Part shown: positions 10,640-21,830 of the stretch, piece after piece
Position numbering within the stretch: the first letter of the stretch is position 1
How the letters are laid out: every line of letters begins with the position of its first letter
Origin: Hanleya hanleyi
Taxonomy: Eukaryota > Mollusca > Polyplacophora > Lepidopleurida > Hanleyidae
DNA length: 64,000 nt
Direction of reading: 5' to 3'
Assembly (NCBI GenBank): GCA_036873755.1
Contig: JAVTVY010051604.1
Location: 1-64,000 of the forward strand
Notes under the pieces: generated by a model
Seen by the model: only the letters and a program-made list of their open reading frames with translations
Told to the model about the DNA's origin: nothing
Databases searched by the model: none
Made by a program: the position numbers and the translations under genes

Positions 10640-11157
10640 TATGCCTGTTGCAGAGGCCAGAGAGAGATTTGGCTGCACTTGGGAATGTCTCCCAACACCA
10701 TCCAGGGCGGTTGTGTTGGGACCCGGGTGGAGTTCTTGGGGATCTGGTGTATCTGAGGGATTTGGCTAGTAAGGTGAGCCTGAATTGCAAGTTGCAACCA
10801 GTTTATATTGGTCCTCTTCTGGTGGTTGAGGTGATAGCATCAGCCCTCTATCGTGTAGAAGATCGATTTCGACGATATGTGTTACATCATGACATGTTGC
10901 GTGTGTGTGAGGATCGAGATATACCCTTGTGGATCCGGAAGCGAAGACACGTTTTATTAAAGGAACAGGGAGAGCACGTTATGGCGCAGACTGATACCTT
11001 GGCAGCGCAGATGCCGATCCGGTCTCCCAGCCGATCCGATACCCTTCGCGGGGCTCGGGTTCCAGTAAGGCAAGACGGGCCCGTCTCTCTGGCAGTCGAT
11101 CATGTCCCGTTGGGACAGGCGCCACCAGAGATGTCGGGACCTGAACCATACATTTGA
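10640..11157 (+). pseudogene. Gypsy-type integrase C-terminal tail
   Basis: The frame carries LGDLVYLRDLASKVS, then KLQPVYIGPLLVVEVI, YRVEDRFRRYVLHHD and DRDIPLWIRKRR. This is the SH3-like integrase C-terminal pattern of Ty3/Gypsy elements: G-D-x-V, K-L-x-P-x-Y-x-G-P and V-x-H-x-D. The catalytic core that should precede it is absent or unreadable, so this is the end of a deleted pol. The remaining 60 codons to TGA at 11155 are Gln/Arg/Pro-rich tail sequence. The frame is open from a TTG at 10612, which is not a real start. Confidence 0.75.
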
Positions 11158-11703
11158 GGGTCGCGGGTCCAGGGTGGTGGAACATGGACAGATGCAGATG
11201 AAGACTGGGGTTTGGGGAATCTGTTCGCGGAAACTGAGCCACGGGTGGTAACTCACTGTCCATTAGATCCGAGACTTAATAGCCAACCAGTTGTGACACG
11301 GAGGGGACGCGAAGTGCATACCCCTCATTACCTAGCCGAGTATGATTGCTCAGAGTAGACCTAACACCCATTTGGTTTAGCTGCATGTCTGACACAGTAC
11401 TTTATATGCCTTGCGCGTCCGCTGAGAGCCAGATACGCGAGGTGGACTTGCCGCACGGATTTCTAATTATCTATAAATAGAATATTGGAATTCATAAAAA
11501 CATAGGGAGGGCTCAAGTCCCAGTATAAATTGTTATAGAAAACTGATTGCTTATTTTTCTCTTCCACCCTGACAGAAAATGGAAGATGAAAAAGAAGATT
11601 GGGCAGGGTGGGAAGAGTTGGGGGAGTGTATTGAGTTTGAGGAGGGAATTTTAGATTTTGCGGTAGGCCGTAGGGGTGGCTGAAGAACAGGTGAAGTGGG
11701 TAT

Positions 11704-12245
11704 ATGCCCCCAGGTTAGGGCTAGGGGTGTAGAGATGGGACAGATGTTGTGTAGTGACCCCCGGCCGGGGGTGCTAACTGAATTAGGTGCATCAGCTTCA
11801 TTGGAGACTACCCCAGAGTTGGAGGTGGGGTCCTCCAGTTAGATGACTCCACATTAATCGATGTGGAAATGCCTGCTGCTAGCGTCCTCGGGCAGAGGGG
11901 GACCTAGATGAGATTCCTCTGATGGGTAGGGTTGGCGACGGTGATGCTGACGCTGTTCATGGTCCTGTGTCCCCGATTGGGGACCCCTTCCGTGCAGCGG
12001 CAGCTGATGCAGAATTTAAGAGGCTCCAAGTTATAAAATATTAGACGTCTATGCCCCCAGGTTAGGGCTAGGGGTGTAGAGATGGGACATATGTTGTGTA
12101 GTGACCCCCGGCCGGGGGTGCTAACTGAATTAGGTGCATCTGCTTCATTGGATACTATTGGAGGTGGGGTCCTCCAGTTAGATGGCTCCATATTAATCGA
12201 TGTGGAAATGCCTGCTGCTAAGCGTCCTCGGACAGAGGGGGACGT
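11704..12245 (+). repeat. Direct repeat of about 200 bp, period 347
   Basis: Bases 11704-11905 recur at 12051-12245, both starting ATGCCCCCAGGTTAGGGC and ending near GGCAGAGGGGGAC or GACAGAGGGGGAC. The copies differ by a handful of substitutions and one gap of about 12 bases (CCCCAGAGTTGG is only in the first). The 145 bases between them contain GATGAGATTCC and a Gly/Asp-rich reading. The second copy runs directly into the TatD frame, so the repeat probably marks a duplication inside the element. Confidence 0.85.
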
Positions 12246-12254
12246 AGGCATTTT

Positions 12255-12638
12255 TTGGAGAGGGTTCTACCAGTTGCCAGTGACTTAAACCTGCCTGTTG
12301 TCATCCACTGTAGGGAAGCATTTACGGGTGAGACTGTGGCTCGGGATCGGCTGATGGTCCTGATGAAAAAGGCCCTACGCAAGGATCACCGAGTCCAGTT
12401 GCACTCGTACACTGCGGATTTGGAGGACATGAAAAAGTGAGTGGCTACATTTAAACATGTTGCCTTTAGTTTCAGTGCGCTTGCCCTGTCACTTCGGGTC
12501 CCGGATGAGGTCTTTCGGGAAATGGATCTGGGACGCCTCCTGATAGAATCTAACTCCCCACTGTTGCCGCCTCCTGGTATGCGGAGACCTAACTCTCCAT
12601 GGTTTATGGGGCCGGTTGTCTGCCACATTGCGCATTGA
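12255..12638 (+). pseudogene. TatD-like metal-dependent hydrolase domain, one in-frame stop
   Basis: The frame has LNLPVVIHCREAF (TatD metal-binding His), then VQLHSYTADLEDMKK, a TGA at 12438-12440, then VATFKHVAFSFSALAL, and LLIESNSPLLPPP followed by RRPNSPW. These match, in order, the H-C-R, H-x-F/Y-T, G/F-F-S and E-T-D-S-P-x-L blocks of TatD-family DNases. The TGA sits in phase where Trp is usual, so it is probably a single base change. The usual ETDSP is ESNSP here, which removes the catalytic Asp. The N-terminal third is missing. TatD proteins are 3'-5' exonucleases or hydrolases; this copy is dead. It lies 1.1 kb after the integrase tail, on the same strand. Confidence 0.75.
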
Positions 12639-13039
12639 AGTAACATGGCCCCGTTGGTGGTATTGGAGGTAGCTCGGAGGAATGCTTGTCCTTTCTTCGG
12701 GCTGTCCGTATGAGTGCATGTGGGTGTGGCCGACGACAAGGACCTCGTTAGAAGATAACCAGGAGGTGCCATTGGAGGGAGGGAGGTCCCGTTAGGAGAA
12801 ATGCATCCTCCTAGAAGGGGAGGTGTAGACCTTTAATGAGCATTGAACGACTTGCTTACATATGATTTTCTTTTATGGTTTTGTTTCAATTTTGGGTTGG
12901 GATTAAATTTGGGGTTTTAGTGGTGCCTTTATTTTATGATAGCAAGGAATGTCTAGAATCAGTCCGCCTGAGTTAGGGCGGGTGACCCATTGACAGATCG
13001 ACATGAGGGTACATGCCAGTGTTTTTTAAGGGGGAAGGG

Positions 13040-14930
13040 TGTCTGTATATATATATGTATGTATCTTTTAATGAAGGATAGGAATATTATAGGTTATTCT
13101 TTTTTTACATTGGATTTTTAGAGTATAGGGTTTTTGGAGGTATTGAGAGTTTTTAGCCAGTTTGTGAAGAGCTGGGTTAGGGTGGGGTCCTACCTCGTCT
13201 GAAGTGAACTTCCATCCGACGGTCCTTATTGCCACCCAACACCGAGCAGCAAGGCCCTTTGGGAAGATTGGTGTATTATCTGGGTTATCGTCGCCACCAG
13301 TGATGGGGGGACGATGCCATTTTACACCATGCCCAGTAGGACCAGGGATCCGAAAATTATTAGGGGGAAGATTGTGGTAGGAACGCCTGCGGCGGAGATT
13401 GCCGAGAACATCGGCATGCGCAGTGACCAACTCCCAGAGAGCCCTAAAAACGGCTGACTTTGTGAAACCTTGGAACTAGTAAGACGTGCCGCTTGAATAG
13501 CCACCAACTGGTCCCGGATGTAAGTACGCGGTTTCACCGTTAGGATGCTAACCCTTATTAGTTAGTATTTATGGTGGGTAAAACCGCCAGAATCCAAAGC
13601 CATATTCCATACAACAGCATTAGCACCAAATTGAACAAGCGCTGGATGAGCGCAAAGACTGAATACTGAATACTGAATAACATAGGGCCGGATGCCAAGC
13701 TCAATTTTGCATTTGTCCACCAATGGTAATTAACATGGGATTGAGGGTTCCCCACTAACATGTCCTGCCAGGGGTGTGGAAGTCACATTCCCCGTATATA
13801 ATTTTTGTCTGATTTCACGTGCTTGAAATATTGGGGTATGGAATAGAGTATATTGATGGAAAACCTTGAAAACTGCTTGAGACATTAGGCTCCTTCCCAA
13901 CCGCACCTCCCCCTGAGAGGACGTCCCCACCCAAATCAACACGTTAGCGACAGAAATGAGACCCTGTTTACCTAGTTGTACCAACTTGCTTGCGATTTTG
14001 TGCTATAGGCTCGACACATCAACACTTCATATTTTGTGTGTATACAGTACATCATCATCATTGGGAGAATCCTCTACAAAACACTCCTGATTTTACCGAC
14101 ACACCGTTCTGATCTGCCTCAGCATCATGTGATGAGGATTCAATGCGCTCGATATAATTTTGTATACTGGTGTTACAGGTCACCTTCACCATACTGTATC
14201 AATGACCATCGACTTGTATATGTATCACATTCATATTGAATGGTGATTGCTGATGAGAATATTGCCCATATGGAATAAATGGCTGGATTCCAGCAAATAA
14301 AAAGTTTATGTTATTCATAAACAACATACAATTAATAATATTATCAAGTAATTATGTTTATTCCTTGTCGACATCAATATATTACAGGCAATATTATGAC
14401 TGAATCATGGTAACAGATACCCAAGGGTATATATGTCTACATTAAACTGAAGGAGACCCATGATGCCTATTATATTATGTTGTAAAACTTCACTTGCTAA
14501 TCTCGATTATGTTGCTTATTATGTAAATAAATGAAGTTATGAAAATAAATTTAGTATGGTTGCCCATTGCCCTCAAATTAGAAATATCTTCAGCAGCTAA
14601 AGTTAAGCTAATCATAACAATATATTACACCATGGTATTGTTGTAATATCACCCAGGTATTGATCTTCGGCTAAGAATGTAATGAGACACATATACCTGT
14701 TCTTTGTGTTATTCTGTATGCAGTTCATTCTGTATGTATTTTACGTATGTACATATACAAGAAGTGGAATTAAAATTTGAATAAAATAATCAAAATATGT
14801 TCGGTATTTACCTCTTCTCAGAAAATGATGTCTTTGTTTCTAGAAGCTAAATCATTTTAGACACATTCAAATCCTCACCTGGTCAAGGGAGATAATTTTG
14901 CATAACAAAAAGTTTAAATGCACATTGGTG
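13040..14930. other. Possible LTR remnant, then AT-rich sequence without genes
   Basis: From 13040 the sequence starts TGTCTGTATATATATATG and may be the left part of a 3' LTR. A short open frame on the plus strand (ATG 13328 to TGA 13459, 43 codons, starting MPSRTRDPK) is of unknown origin. From 14000 to 14930 the DNA is very AT-rich; the molluscan-type AAGGGAGATAA motif is at 14885-14895. No other feature is supported. Confidence 0.4.
13588..13645 (-). repeat. Fragment of the Penelope-like 3' tail repeat
   Basis: The minus strand reads TTTGGTGCTAATGCTGTTGT followed by a GGAATATGGCTTTGGATT-type motif. It corresponds to bases 48716-48765 of the RT-linked tail. Only the central 60 bases are kept. 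Confidence 0.6.
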
Positions 14931-15118
14931 CAGACCAGTAAGTTTTATGATATTCGTGGAGCATACTACAGGAGCTATTGGGAGCTGCAGGTTTTGTAAA
15001 AGTTAGATACAATTATTCTGAGTGAAGGAATGAAGTCCGGCATGGTGGGTTTAAGTTAGAACTGGGCATCCTTGGAAATGTCTGATCGATTGACACATAT
15101 ATCACTCTGCAGGTGGCC

Positions 15119-15832
15119 ATTACATGTCGCAATTTGCGGGAACTCTCGACGGAAAGTGGGCTTGTATGGGGCGCCGATATTCCCGGGTGAAATTACATAA
15201 ACCCATTCATTAGACTACGGTCCGGCCAGTGGTTTTCTCTGGACTGAAAATGGATGACAACAGAACACACATTGCTGTAGATAGCTTTTAATGTACGTAC
15301 TTCATTTCAGCTTACACCATTCTGACGCTGTACCGGTGGCAACATGACAGAGGATCTTATTCTGTAAATTGGAAACCGTCAAACATTCTCTTTTATACTG
15401 CCCCAACAATTGGTACATAATAACAACTCATCAGACTTTAAGGACAATTATGACAATGGGACAATCGAATTGTCTCCAAACCAAAACACAGAACTCAAAG
15501 TTTGGGTTCCACCGGGTACAGCTTAGTGCATTTCACTTATCCACGCCGTTAATCCATATAGCTGAATACCGAAGATCGCATTTGACGCCTACTGGAAACA
15601 CAGTTAAATATAATTTCTCACAGAAGTTAACTGACAATGCGTGACCCTACAAGTCATTCGATAGGATGTTTATATTACCAAAACAATATTCAGAACCGAA
15701 AACAATTCCCTTATTCTAAACAGTCAGCCTCGAATATACCATACATGTAGCCTACTGTACATCATACAAACCGATAATAAGATACAGTAAGAAAGGCTTA
15801 TGAAACCATGAATCTTCAATTATGTAGCTAAA
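15119..15832 (+). repeat. Interspersed repeat R, uninterrupted copy
   Basis: The stretch matches 19660-19779 plus 20950-21516 almost base for base by eye, including GCGGGAACTCTCGACGGA and GGTGGCAACATGACAGAGGA. Here the two parts are contiguous. The site corresponding to the insertion in the other copy is TGAA at 15245-15248. The reading that is open around GTLDGKWACMGRRYSRVKLH in both copies suggests an ancestral coding segment, but no known domain was seen. Confidence 0.8.
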
Positions 15833-16413
15833 TAATTCCACACATCTTCCATCAATGAAAGATGAAGGACACGATCGAAGATGGTTCATTCATCTCAAAG
15901 TAGAAACACAAAATGCTTAAGGCATCAAAATAATAGCAAAACTTCAAAGAATAGTCCATTATCAATAGCTAAGGTCATTATCGGAAATATCGGTCAAATA
16001 CAATAAACAATTTATTCAATTACCGTAGTCCATGTTCATAGCGTAAGGTCATAATGCCATATTTACTATCACTTCTCAATGAAAATACTCTAGATATGTG
16101 ATACACGTGCCAGTCACACGACAAGTGTTGATATGTGAAAATAATGTGACCAAAACAGAACATAAAGTAAAAACAATTGCTGGAAAATTCATCCATTAGC
16201 TCCACTCTAAATCTAACATATATTTAAGGTGGACCAAAACAAAACATAATACATGTAGAACAGCAGAGAAATAGATGAAAATGTCAAAACAGTGAAACAA
16301 AAAATAAGCAAAAGAAAAGTACAATAAGAAGAGGGCAAGAAATGGTGCTAGAAACTGCGTGAATGATCAGTTCATCAGCCACCAATACATCAAAAGATGC
16401 CCTCAAGTGAGAG
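15833..16413. other. AT-rich sequence, nothing recognised
   Basis: No reading frame, RNA or repeat could be supported in this stretch. Confidence 0.4.
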
Positions 16414-16567
16414 TTACAAGCGTCTGGTCCGTCATTCATAATTCAGCCGTCGTCCATTAAAGAATATCCGCGTCCATAATCCAAAGACCTATTCCATATT
16501 CCATATAACAGTATTAGCACCATATTCAAAAAGACAATCATAGTATACATAAACATAGGCTTGTTTA
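16414..16567 (-). repeat. Penelope-like 3' tail repeat, partial
   Basis: The minus strand runs from the AAACAAGCCTATGTTTATG motif to CCAGACGCTTGTA, the same order as bases 48675-48833. The 5' third of the tail is missing. Confidence 0.8.
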
Positions 16568-18436
16568 TCTCAAAGGACATAGGCTATGTACGTTTCTGGC
16601 CAGAACACGCAGACCCACTGGCAAGAGTGATAAAAGAAAGAAAAAAAAACACAAAAACATTACAAAGGAAGATACAAAGGTGGCGAAAAACATAGTCGTG
16701 TAGAACAGTCTCCAGAGCACTGTCTAGTCGCAGGTCATGCATTACAATGTCACCGATGGAAACAAACCTGAGAACAAGATCGATACAGATTACAACGTAT
16801 GCCAAAGATATACAAAAGCGCGACACGGGTACCAGCAATACCATGGTCAAAGAAATATAAATCAAAATATCACGTGCTAATGCATCAATTGTCATATTCA
16901 ATGCCTGCCAATAAGTGACACTCAAACCGGCAATAATTCGTGCAACGTTCAATAGGTTGCGAATGGCAATGTTAGGCATTTGAATAATATCAGCAAGAAA
17001 TGCGAATTCTTCAGATTATAGAGTATCAGACTCTAGGTGCTAGCCCACACCAATAACAACACACTTATTCCGAAACGGAATTAACATACCAGTTCAGCGC
17101 AAGGAAAAATCATCACTATGACGTCAGTAGAAAGGATCCACGTGGGGAAACTCGATCAGTTATGACAAAATAACAAATGACAACACACATTGTTCAATGC
17201 ATGCCACTGCATGGTATCTCAATGTTGTTGCAACAAAAATATTCGAACACAATGATCCTGTGGTTATGTCTGATACAGTCTTCCGTAATTATCACCAAGT
17301 ATCGGATTTCTCTAGCATCGCCTGTGCTATTTCATATACGGTACCTCATCATCAAAGGTTAACATTTGGACCTTACATGTATGTTACTCATTATGAAAGC
17401 TAAACGTTTTATGGTTGACATGGACACAATATGTACCGCACTTAAAAAAGTTGCCAATACGTGTTAATTAAAACCAATTTGTCATCCAACATCTTAGACT
17501 TATATCTGAGGATCCAAACAACAATAACAGAAGTTCAGGGTGATACAAAAAAAACAAATAACCACACATATTCATAATATCCAGGCTCTCATAGCCTAAT
17601 CGGGGATTGTTGAGGCTCGTCAGCCAACACCAACAGGCTTCCATAGCCTTTCAGTAGTACATGCTGCAACCACTAGTACGTCTACATGTACTCAGTGTAT
17701 CAAGGCCCTATCAACATTTACGTGATAATCTTAGTTTCATTTAGTCCATATGCGTTAAGTTTTTAGCTTACCAGCTACACTATTATGGAAACTGATCGCG
17801 ATAAATGGCATAATAAAACGTCATTGGCTAGATTGATCAATCTGCAAATCACTACACTTATCAGTCACAAATGTTCATGCAATCTACCAGGTTCATCATT
17901 GATTTATCAACTTAACTGGGCATGCAGCATTATGAATAATAAACGAAAAGAAACGTGCATAATATACGAAAGATGTCAACATTTCATATAAGGCATTCTT
18001 ATGGCACATATACCATGATCGTTCAAGGGAAAGACAGAAAATTAAGGTCAAACCTCGCGTTCAATACATGCTACCAACCTGTCTGAGAATTCAGTCCAGA
18101 ATGTCCCAAGAAATTTGTAAGAATACAATGTCTCAGAGTTCGTCAGAGCATGATCCATTTCTCTAAATTACACACTGTTCATCGCACGCACTATTGTCAA
18201 TCAGTGGGAACTTCACAACGTCAGACGGAAAGTCCAGCAAAAATCCAGGCAGAAAATATACCACAACACAGTTATGTTTTCAATCACTATAGCCATTTAC
18301 AAGGTTCTGTTAAGTGGAACGAATCAAATTGTACCTGTAGATACTGTTTCCACGGAAGGGACTCCCTCCAGAAGTTTCTGGCACACGCTGCCATGTCACC
18401 AAGGAAGAGGAGAAATATGTCGCTGTTATAGGAAGG
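16568..18436. other. Sequence without supported genes
   Basis: The minus strand holds a 131-codon open frame (16584-16979) that is hydrophobic, but its length is close to that expected by chance at this base composition and no homology was recognised. The rest is AT-rich and featureless. Confidence 0.4.
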
Positions 18437-18765
18437 AACAGTCACAATCAAAGCGTGACTGGGATACATCATTCTTTAGATGACGACCGTACAACGAATA
18501 TTATGGATTAAGAATACTGATCAGCGATACGGATTTGATATTTTTGGAACATCATGATGTCTTGCCGGCATCATTGAAAACTGTTGACCGCTTCTCTCTT
18601 GCAGGAAACAAGCCTATGTTTATGTATACTATGATTGTCTTTTTGAATTTGGTGCTAATACTGTTATATGGAATATGGAATAGGTCTTTGGATTATGGAC
18701 GCGGATATTCTCTAACGGACGACGGCTGGATTATGAATGACGGACTAGACGCTTGTAATTTGGAT
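18437..18765 (+). repeat. Penelope-like 3' tail repeat, full length
   Basis: The copy starts at AACAGTCACAATCAAAGCG and ends at GACGCTTGTAATTTGG, matching 48506-48836 with few differences by eye. It is the best-preserved copy apart from the one attached to an RT frame. There is no RT upstream of it here. Confidence 0.85.
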
Positions 18766-19659
18766 CGATGGACGTCACTCATGGCAGTTGTGGACAGCAG
18801 TTTGGAATTCTTTCCAGTCAGAATTACAAGGCAGTCCAAAGAGAACTCCTGCGAGGAAGAACTGAAGAGGATTGCGAACGCCATTATGGTCAAAGCACTG
18901 GAACCAGGCATGTACAAGTTACCGTCCGGGTGACTACTTCATTGAATGCAGGAATGGAAGAAGATGAAGAATGCAAGAAGATGAGGATAGCGGGAGGTGT
19001 GATACCAAGAAAAATAGTCATGTGGCAGCTCTGATGTACAGGATGAAGGAAGAACCGGCTCACTTACAAATGCTAGGTTGGACCGCCGCGTGTCGACATG
19101 TGAGGAACCGTCCCACCGTCATGACCGTGCGACACTCAGAAGACAAACGTTAAGACACTTTTCCAAGAGTTCAGACGATTATTGCTGAGTTCGTGCCCGT
19201 CCACACGAGCTGACGTGAAGAACTGGCGAGTCTCATGGACGAGATTAGACAAGACTTTCGGGTGATGAAGAAAATAGCCCGCCGCACCAACCGCAGAAGA
19301 AGGAAGAGGGAAGATGACGACCATTCTACCAATCTGGAATAAGGCGATGAAGGTCCATGGGCTCTCCGCACCGACCACAGAAGAAGGAAGAAGGAATACG
19401 GAGGGGCCAGGAACGGATGGCGAAAACGAAACGGTTCGTCAAAGACTGTCAGTAGCTCGTGGACGGGTCCTCGCGAATGGTGGCGAGGTTATCACCACCG
19501 CATTCTCGCTGTCGTCTCACGATCTTGTAGTTGATTATTCCACCGGTACAGCGCCAAATAAGCTGGAAAATTCAGGCGTGGAAATTTTAAGATTCTGTAG
19601 TTCATCAACCAATGTTCCTGTGGCATCCGGAAAATTTTCGTATTTGCAGCCAAGCTCGC
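18766..19659 (+). other. Unrecognised, possibly once-coding segment
   Basis: A frame open from 19314 to 19883 encodes 189 residues, longer than expected by chance. Its second half overlaps repeat R and its end lies in the inserted TTAA element, so it is not a normal gene. The part at 18770-19400 is GA-rich and gives charged Lys/Arg/Glu segments in two frames. It may belong to the same retroelement as repeat R. No domain was recognised. Confidence 0.35.
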
Positions 19660-21516
19660 CAATGCAATTTGCGGGAACTCTCGACGGAGAGTGGGCTTGT
19701 ATGAGGCGCCGGTATTCCCGGGTGAAATTACATAAACCCATTCAGAAGACTCCGGTCCGGCCAGTGGTTTTCTCTGGACTTAAGGATAGCTATCCCCATA
19801 GAGGGTCAAAATTGGTCATTTTTTTTATTTCTTCATTCAAATATTCACTATTTCCTCTAACATTTGGTGAAAAAATGAAATAAAAATTATAAATAGAAGT
19901 GCTTCAATATTAGAATTAAAAATTTAGTTTCCGAGGCCCTGGAACAATTAAACAGATTGCCTTAGCTTGGGCTTGGCTATTATTATTTTTGTCTGTTAAA
20001 TTTCCCTTTCCAAAACAAATTTCCGCAGTATTATGGAAAGCTAATTATCTATTAGTCCTACTTATTTACATTAAGGTACCCCCTTCTGATCAAAACCATG
20101 CAAACATCCTTATTTTTGTTTCTAATTATGACAGTGACACTTCACTCAGACACCCGCCGTGAAGTAACCTACACAGGTGTGAACAAGTTTTAGCAGGTTT
20201 TTAAAGTTTAAATTGGACTTTAAACCGACCTGATGAACAAAACTTAGTGTAATAGTTATCCAGAATAAACAGGAATTCGAGTAGGTCCCATTAGACAGAT
20301 TAAAAATGTATTTGACAATAGAATTCAAGCAAAAAATAGGGATTAATTCATCAGATGTTTAGCTAGACACATTTTGTCCGATTTCTAGCCTTTCATTTTT
20401 GTACAAAATCCGAAATTCAAACGTTTATTTCTCGAAAAGTATCCAGGCTACGCTTTTAAAATTTGGCATGCTTGTTACTTATAAGGTGATCCAGAAAACC
20501 TTGTCTCACTTTTTATACGTTCGGCTTCGTTTTTTAATTAACCAACTTTTAAGACAAACGACCGTCAAAAAAGTACATTTTTTCAATTTATTTTAGTAAA
20601 ATAGTTATAAAAACAAAACCAGGCAAAATTTTTAAAAAAATGAGATAAAATTTACTAGTTCGAATTGTCTCCTACCAAGGTATACCATCAAAGTTGAAAC
20701 AAGACCAACAATTTTCATGAAATTTCAATTGAAAAATGGACGCTATTGTTTTCATTCTAATTTTTTAAAATTGGAATATTTTCTACACAGTAGCAGCGTC
20801 AGTTATACAAATCATATAGTTGGAATCCCTACGATGTATGCTTTCATAAAATATATAGTCTATTATGGTTATCTTGTATATTTATTGATACAGACGACAA
20901 ATTGTCATGGGGGTGCAAAAACTGCCTCTAAGGGGATAGATATCCTTAAAATGGATTACAACAGAACACACATTGCTGTAGATAGCTTTTACTGTACGTA
21001 CTACATTTCAGCTTAAAAAATTGTGACGCTGTGCCGGTGGCAACATGACAGAGGATCTTACTCTGTAAATTGGAAACCGTCAAACATTCTCTTTTATACT
21101 GCCCCAGCAAATGGGTACATACTAACAACTCATCAGGCTTTAAGGACAATTATGACAATGGGAAAATCGGATTGTCTCCAAATCAAAACACAGAACTCAA
21201 AGTGTGGGTTCCACCGGGTACAGCTTATCCACGCCGTTAAACCATATAGCTGAATACCAAAGATCGAATCTGATGCTTACTCACTGGAAATACAGTTAAA
21301 TATAATTTCTCACAGAAGTTAACTGACAATGCGTGACCCTACAGGTCATTCGATAGGATGTTTGTATTACCAAAACAGTGTTCAGAACCGAAAACAATTC
21401 CCTCATGTTAAACTGTCAGCCTCGAATATAACATACATGTGGCCTACTGTACATCATACAAACCGATAATAAGATACAGTAAGAAAAGCTTATGAAACCA
21501 TGAATCTTCAATTAAG
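19660..21516 (+). repeat. Interspersed repeat R, copy split by a TTAA-flanked element
   Basis: Bases 19660-19779 and 20950-21516 together match the uninterrupted copy at 15119-15832. The break lies between TCTCTGGAC and AATGGATTACAAC, exactly where the other copy reads TCTCTGGACTGAAAATGGAT. This gives the limits of the inserted element. Confidence 0.85.
19780..20949 (+). mobile_element. TTAA-flanked non-autonomous DNA element, family T1, copy 1
   Basis: The element (19784-20945, 1162 bp) has inverted ends GGATAGCTATCCCCATAGAG and, on the opposite strand, GGATATCTATCCCCTTAGAG, flanked on both sides by TTAA (19780-19783 and 20946-20949). TTAA duplications are known for piggyBac and Kolobok transposons; the ends do not show the usual piggyBac CCC start, so the superfamily is left open. 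The longest frame inside is about 100 codons and no transposase is seen. The 12-base palindrome GGATAGCTATCC lies at the very tip. Confidence 0.85.
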
Positions 21517-21630
21517 CCAAAATAAAGAAAAGGTAGCATGATAAAACTGAGTACTATGAGAACTTAATGCAATCTATGAGTGATCAATAATATGAATCCT
21601 GAAGAACAATGATGGATCTTGACCACTGGT

Positions 21631-21830
21631 TGGTTTGCCGGCATCATTGAAAACTGTTGACCGCTTCTCTCTTGCAGGAAACAAGCCTATGTTTATGTAT
21701 ACTATGATTGTCTTTTTGAAGTTGGTGCTAATACAGTTATATGGAATATGGAATAGGTCTTTGGATTATGTACGCGGATATTCTCTAATGGACGACGGTT
21801 GAATTATGAATGACGGACCAGACGCTTGTA
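21631..21830 (+). repeat. Penelope-like 3' tail repeat, partial
   Basis: The copy begins at TTGCCGGCATCATTGAAAAC and ends near GACGCTTGTAATTCA, matching 48629-48831. It lies about 115 bases after repeat R. Confidence 0.85.

Larger units (their letters stand above)
8990..13040 (+). mobile_element. Decayed Gypsy-like element with an associated TatD domain
   Basis: The interval contains a gag-like region from about 8996, a GC-rich glycine/proline-rich region to about 10550, a Gypsy-type integrase C-terminal tail at 10640-10975, a direct repeat at 11704-11905 and 12051-12245, and a TatD-like hydrolase domain at 12255-12638. A purine tract AAGGGGGAAGGG ends near 13039 and could precede a 3' LTR starting TGTCTGTATATATA at about 13040. 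Protease, RT and RNase H are missing, so most of pol is deleted. The edges are inferred, and the TatD part could belong to another element. Confidence 0.5.

Noticed and set aside
13328..13459. 43-codon frame MPSRTRDPK as a gag start
   Set aside because: Too short, no continuation and no matching element around it.
16584..16979. Hydrophobic 131-codon open frame on the minus strand
   Set aside because: Length is near the longest expected by chance at this composition; no motif, splice signal pattern or homology was recognised.
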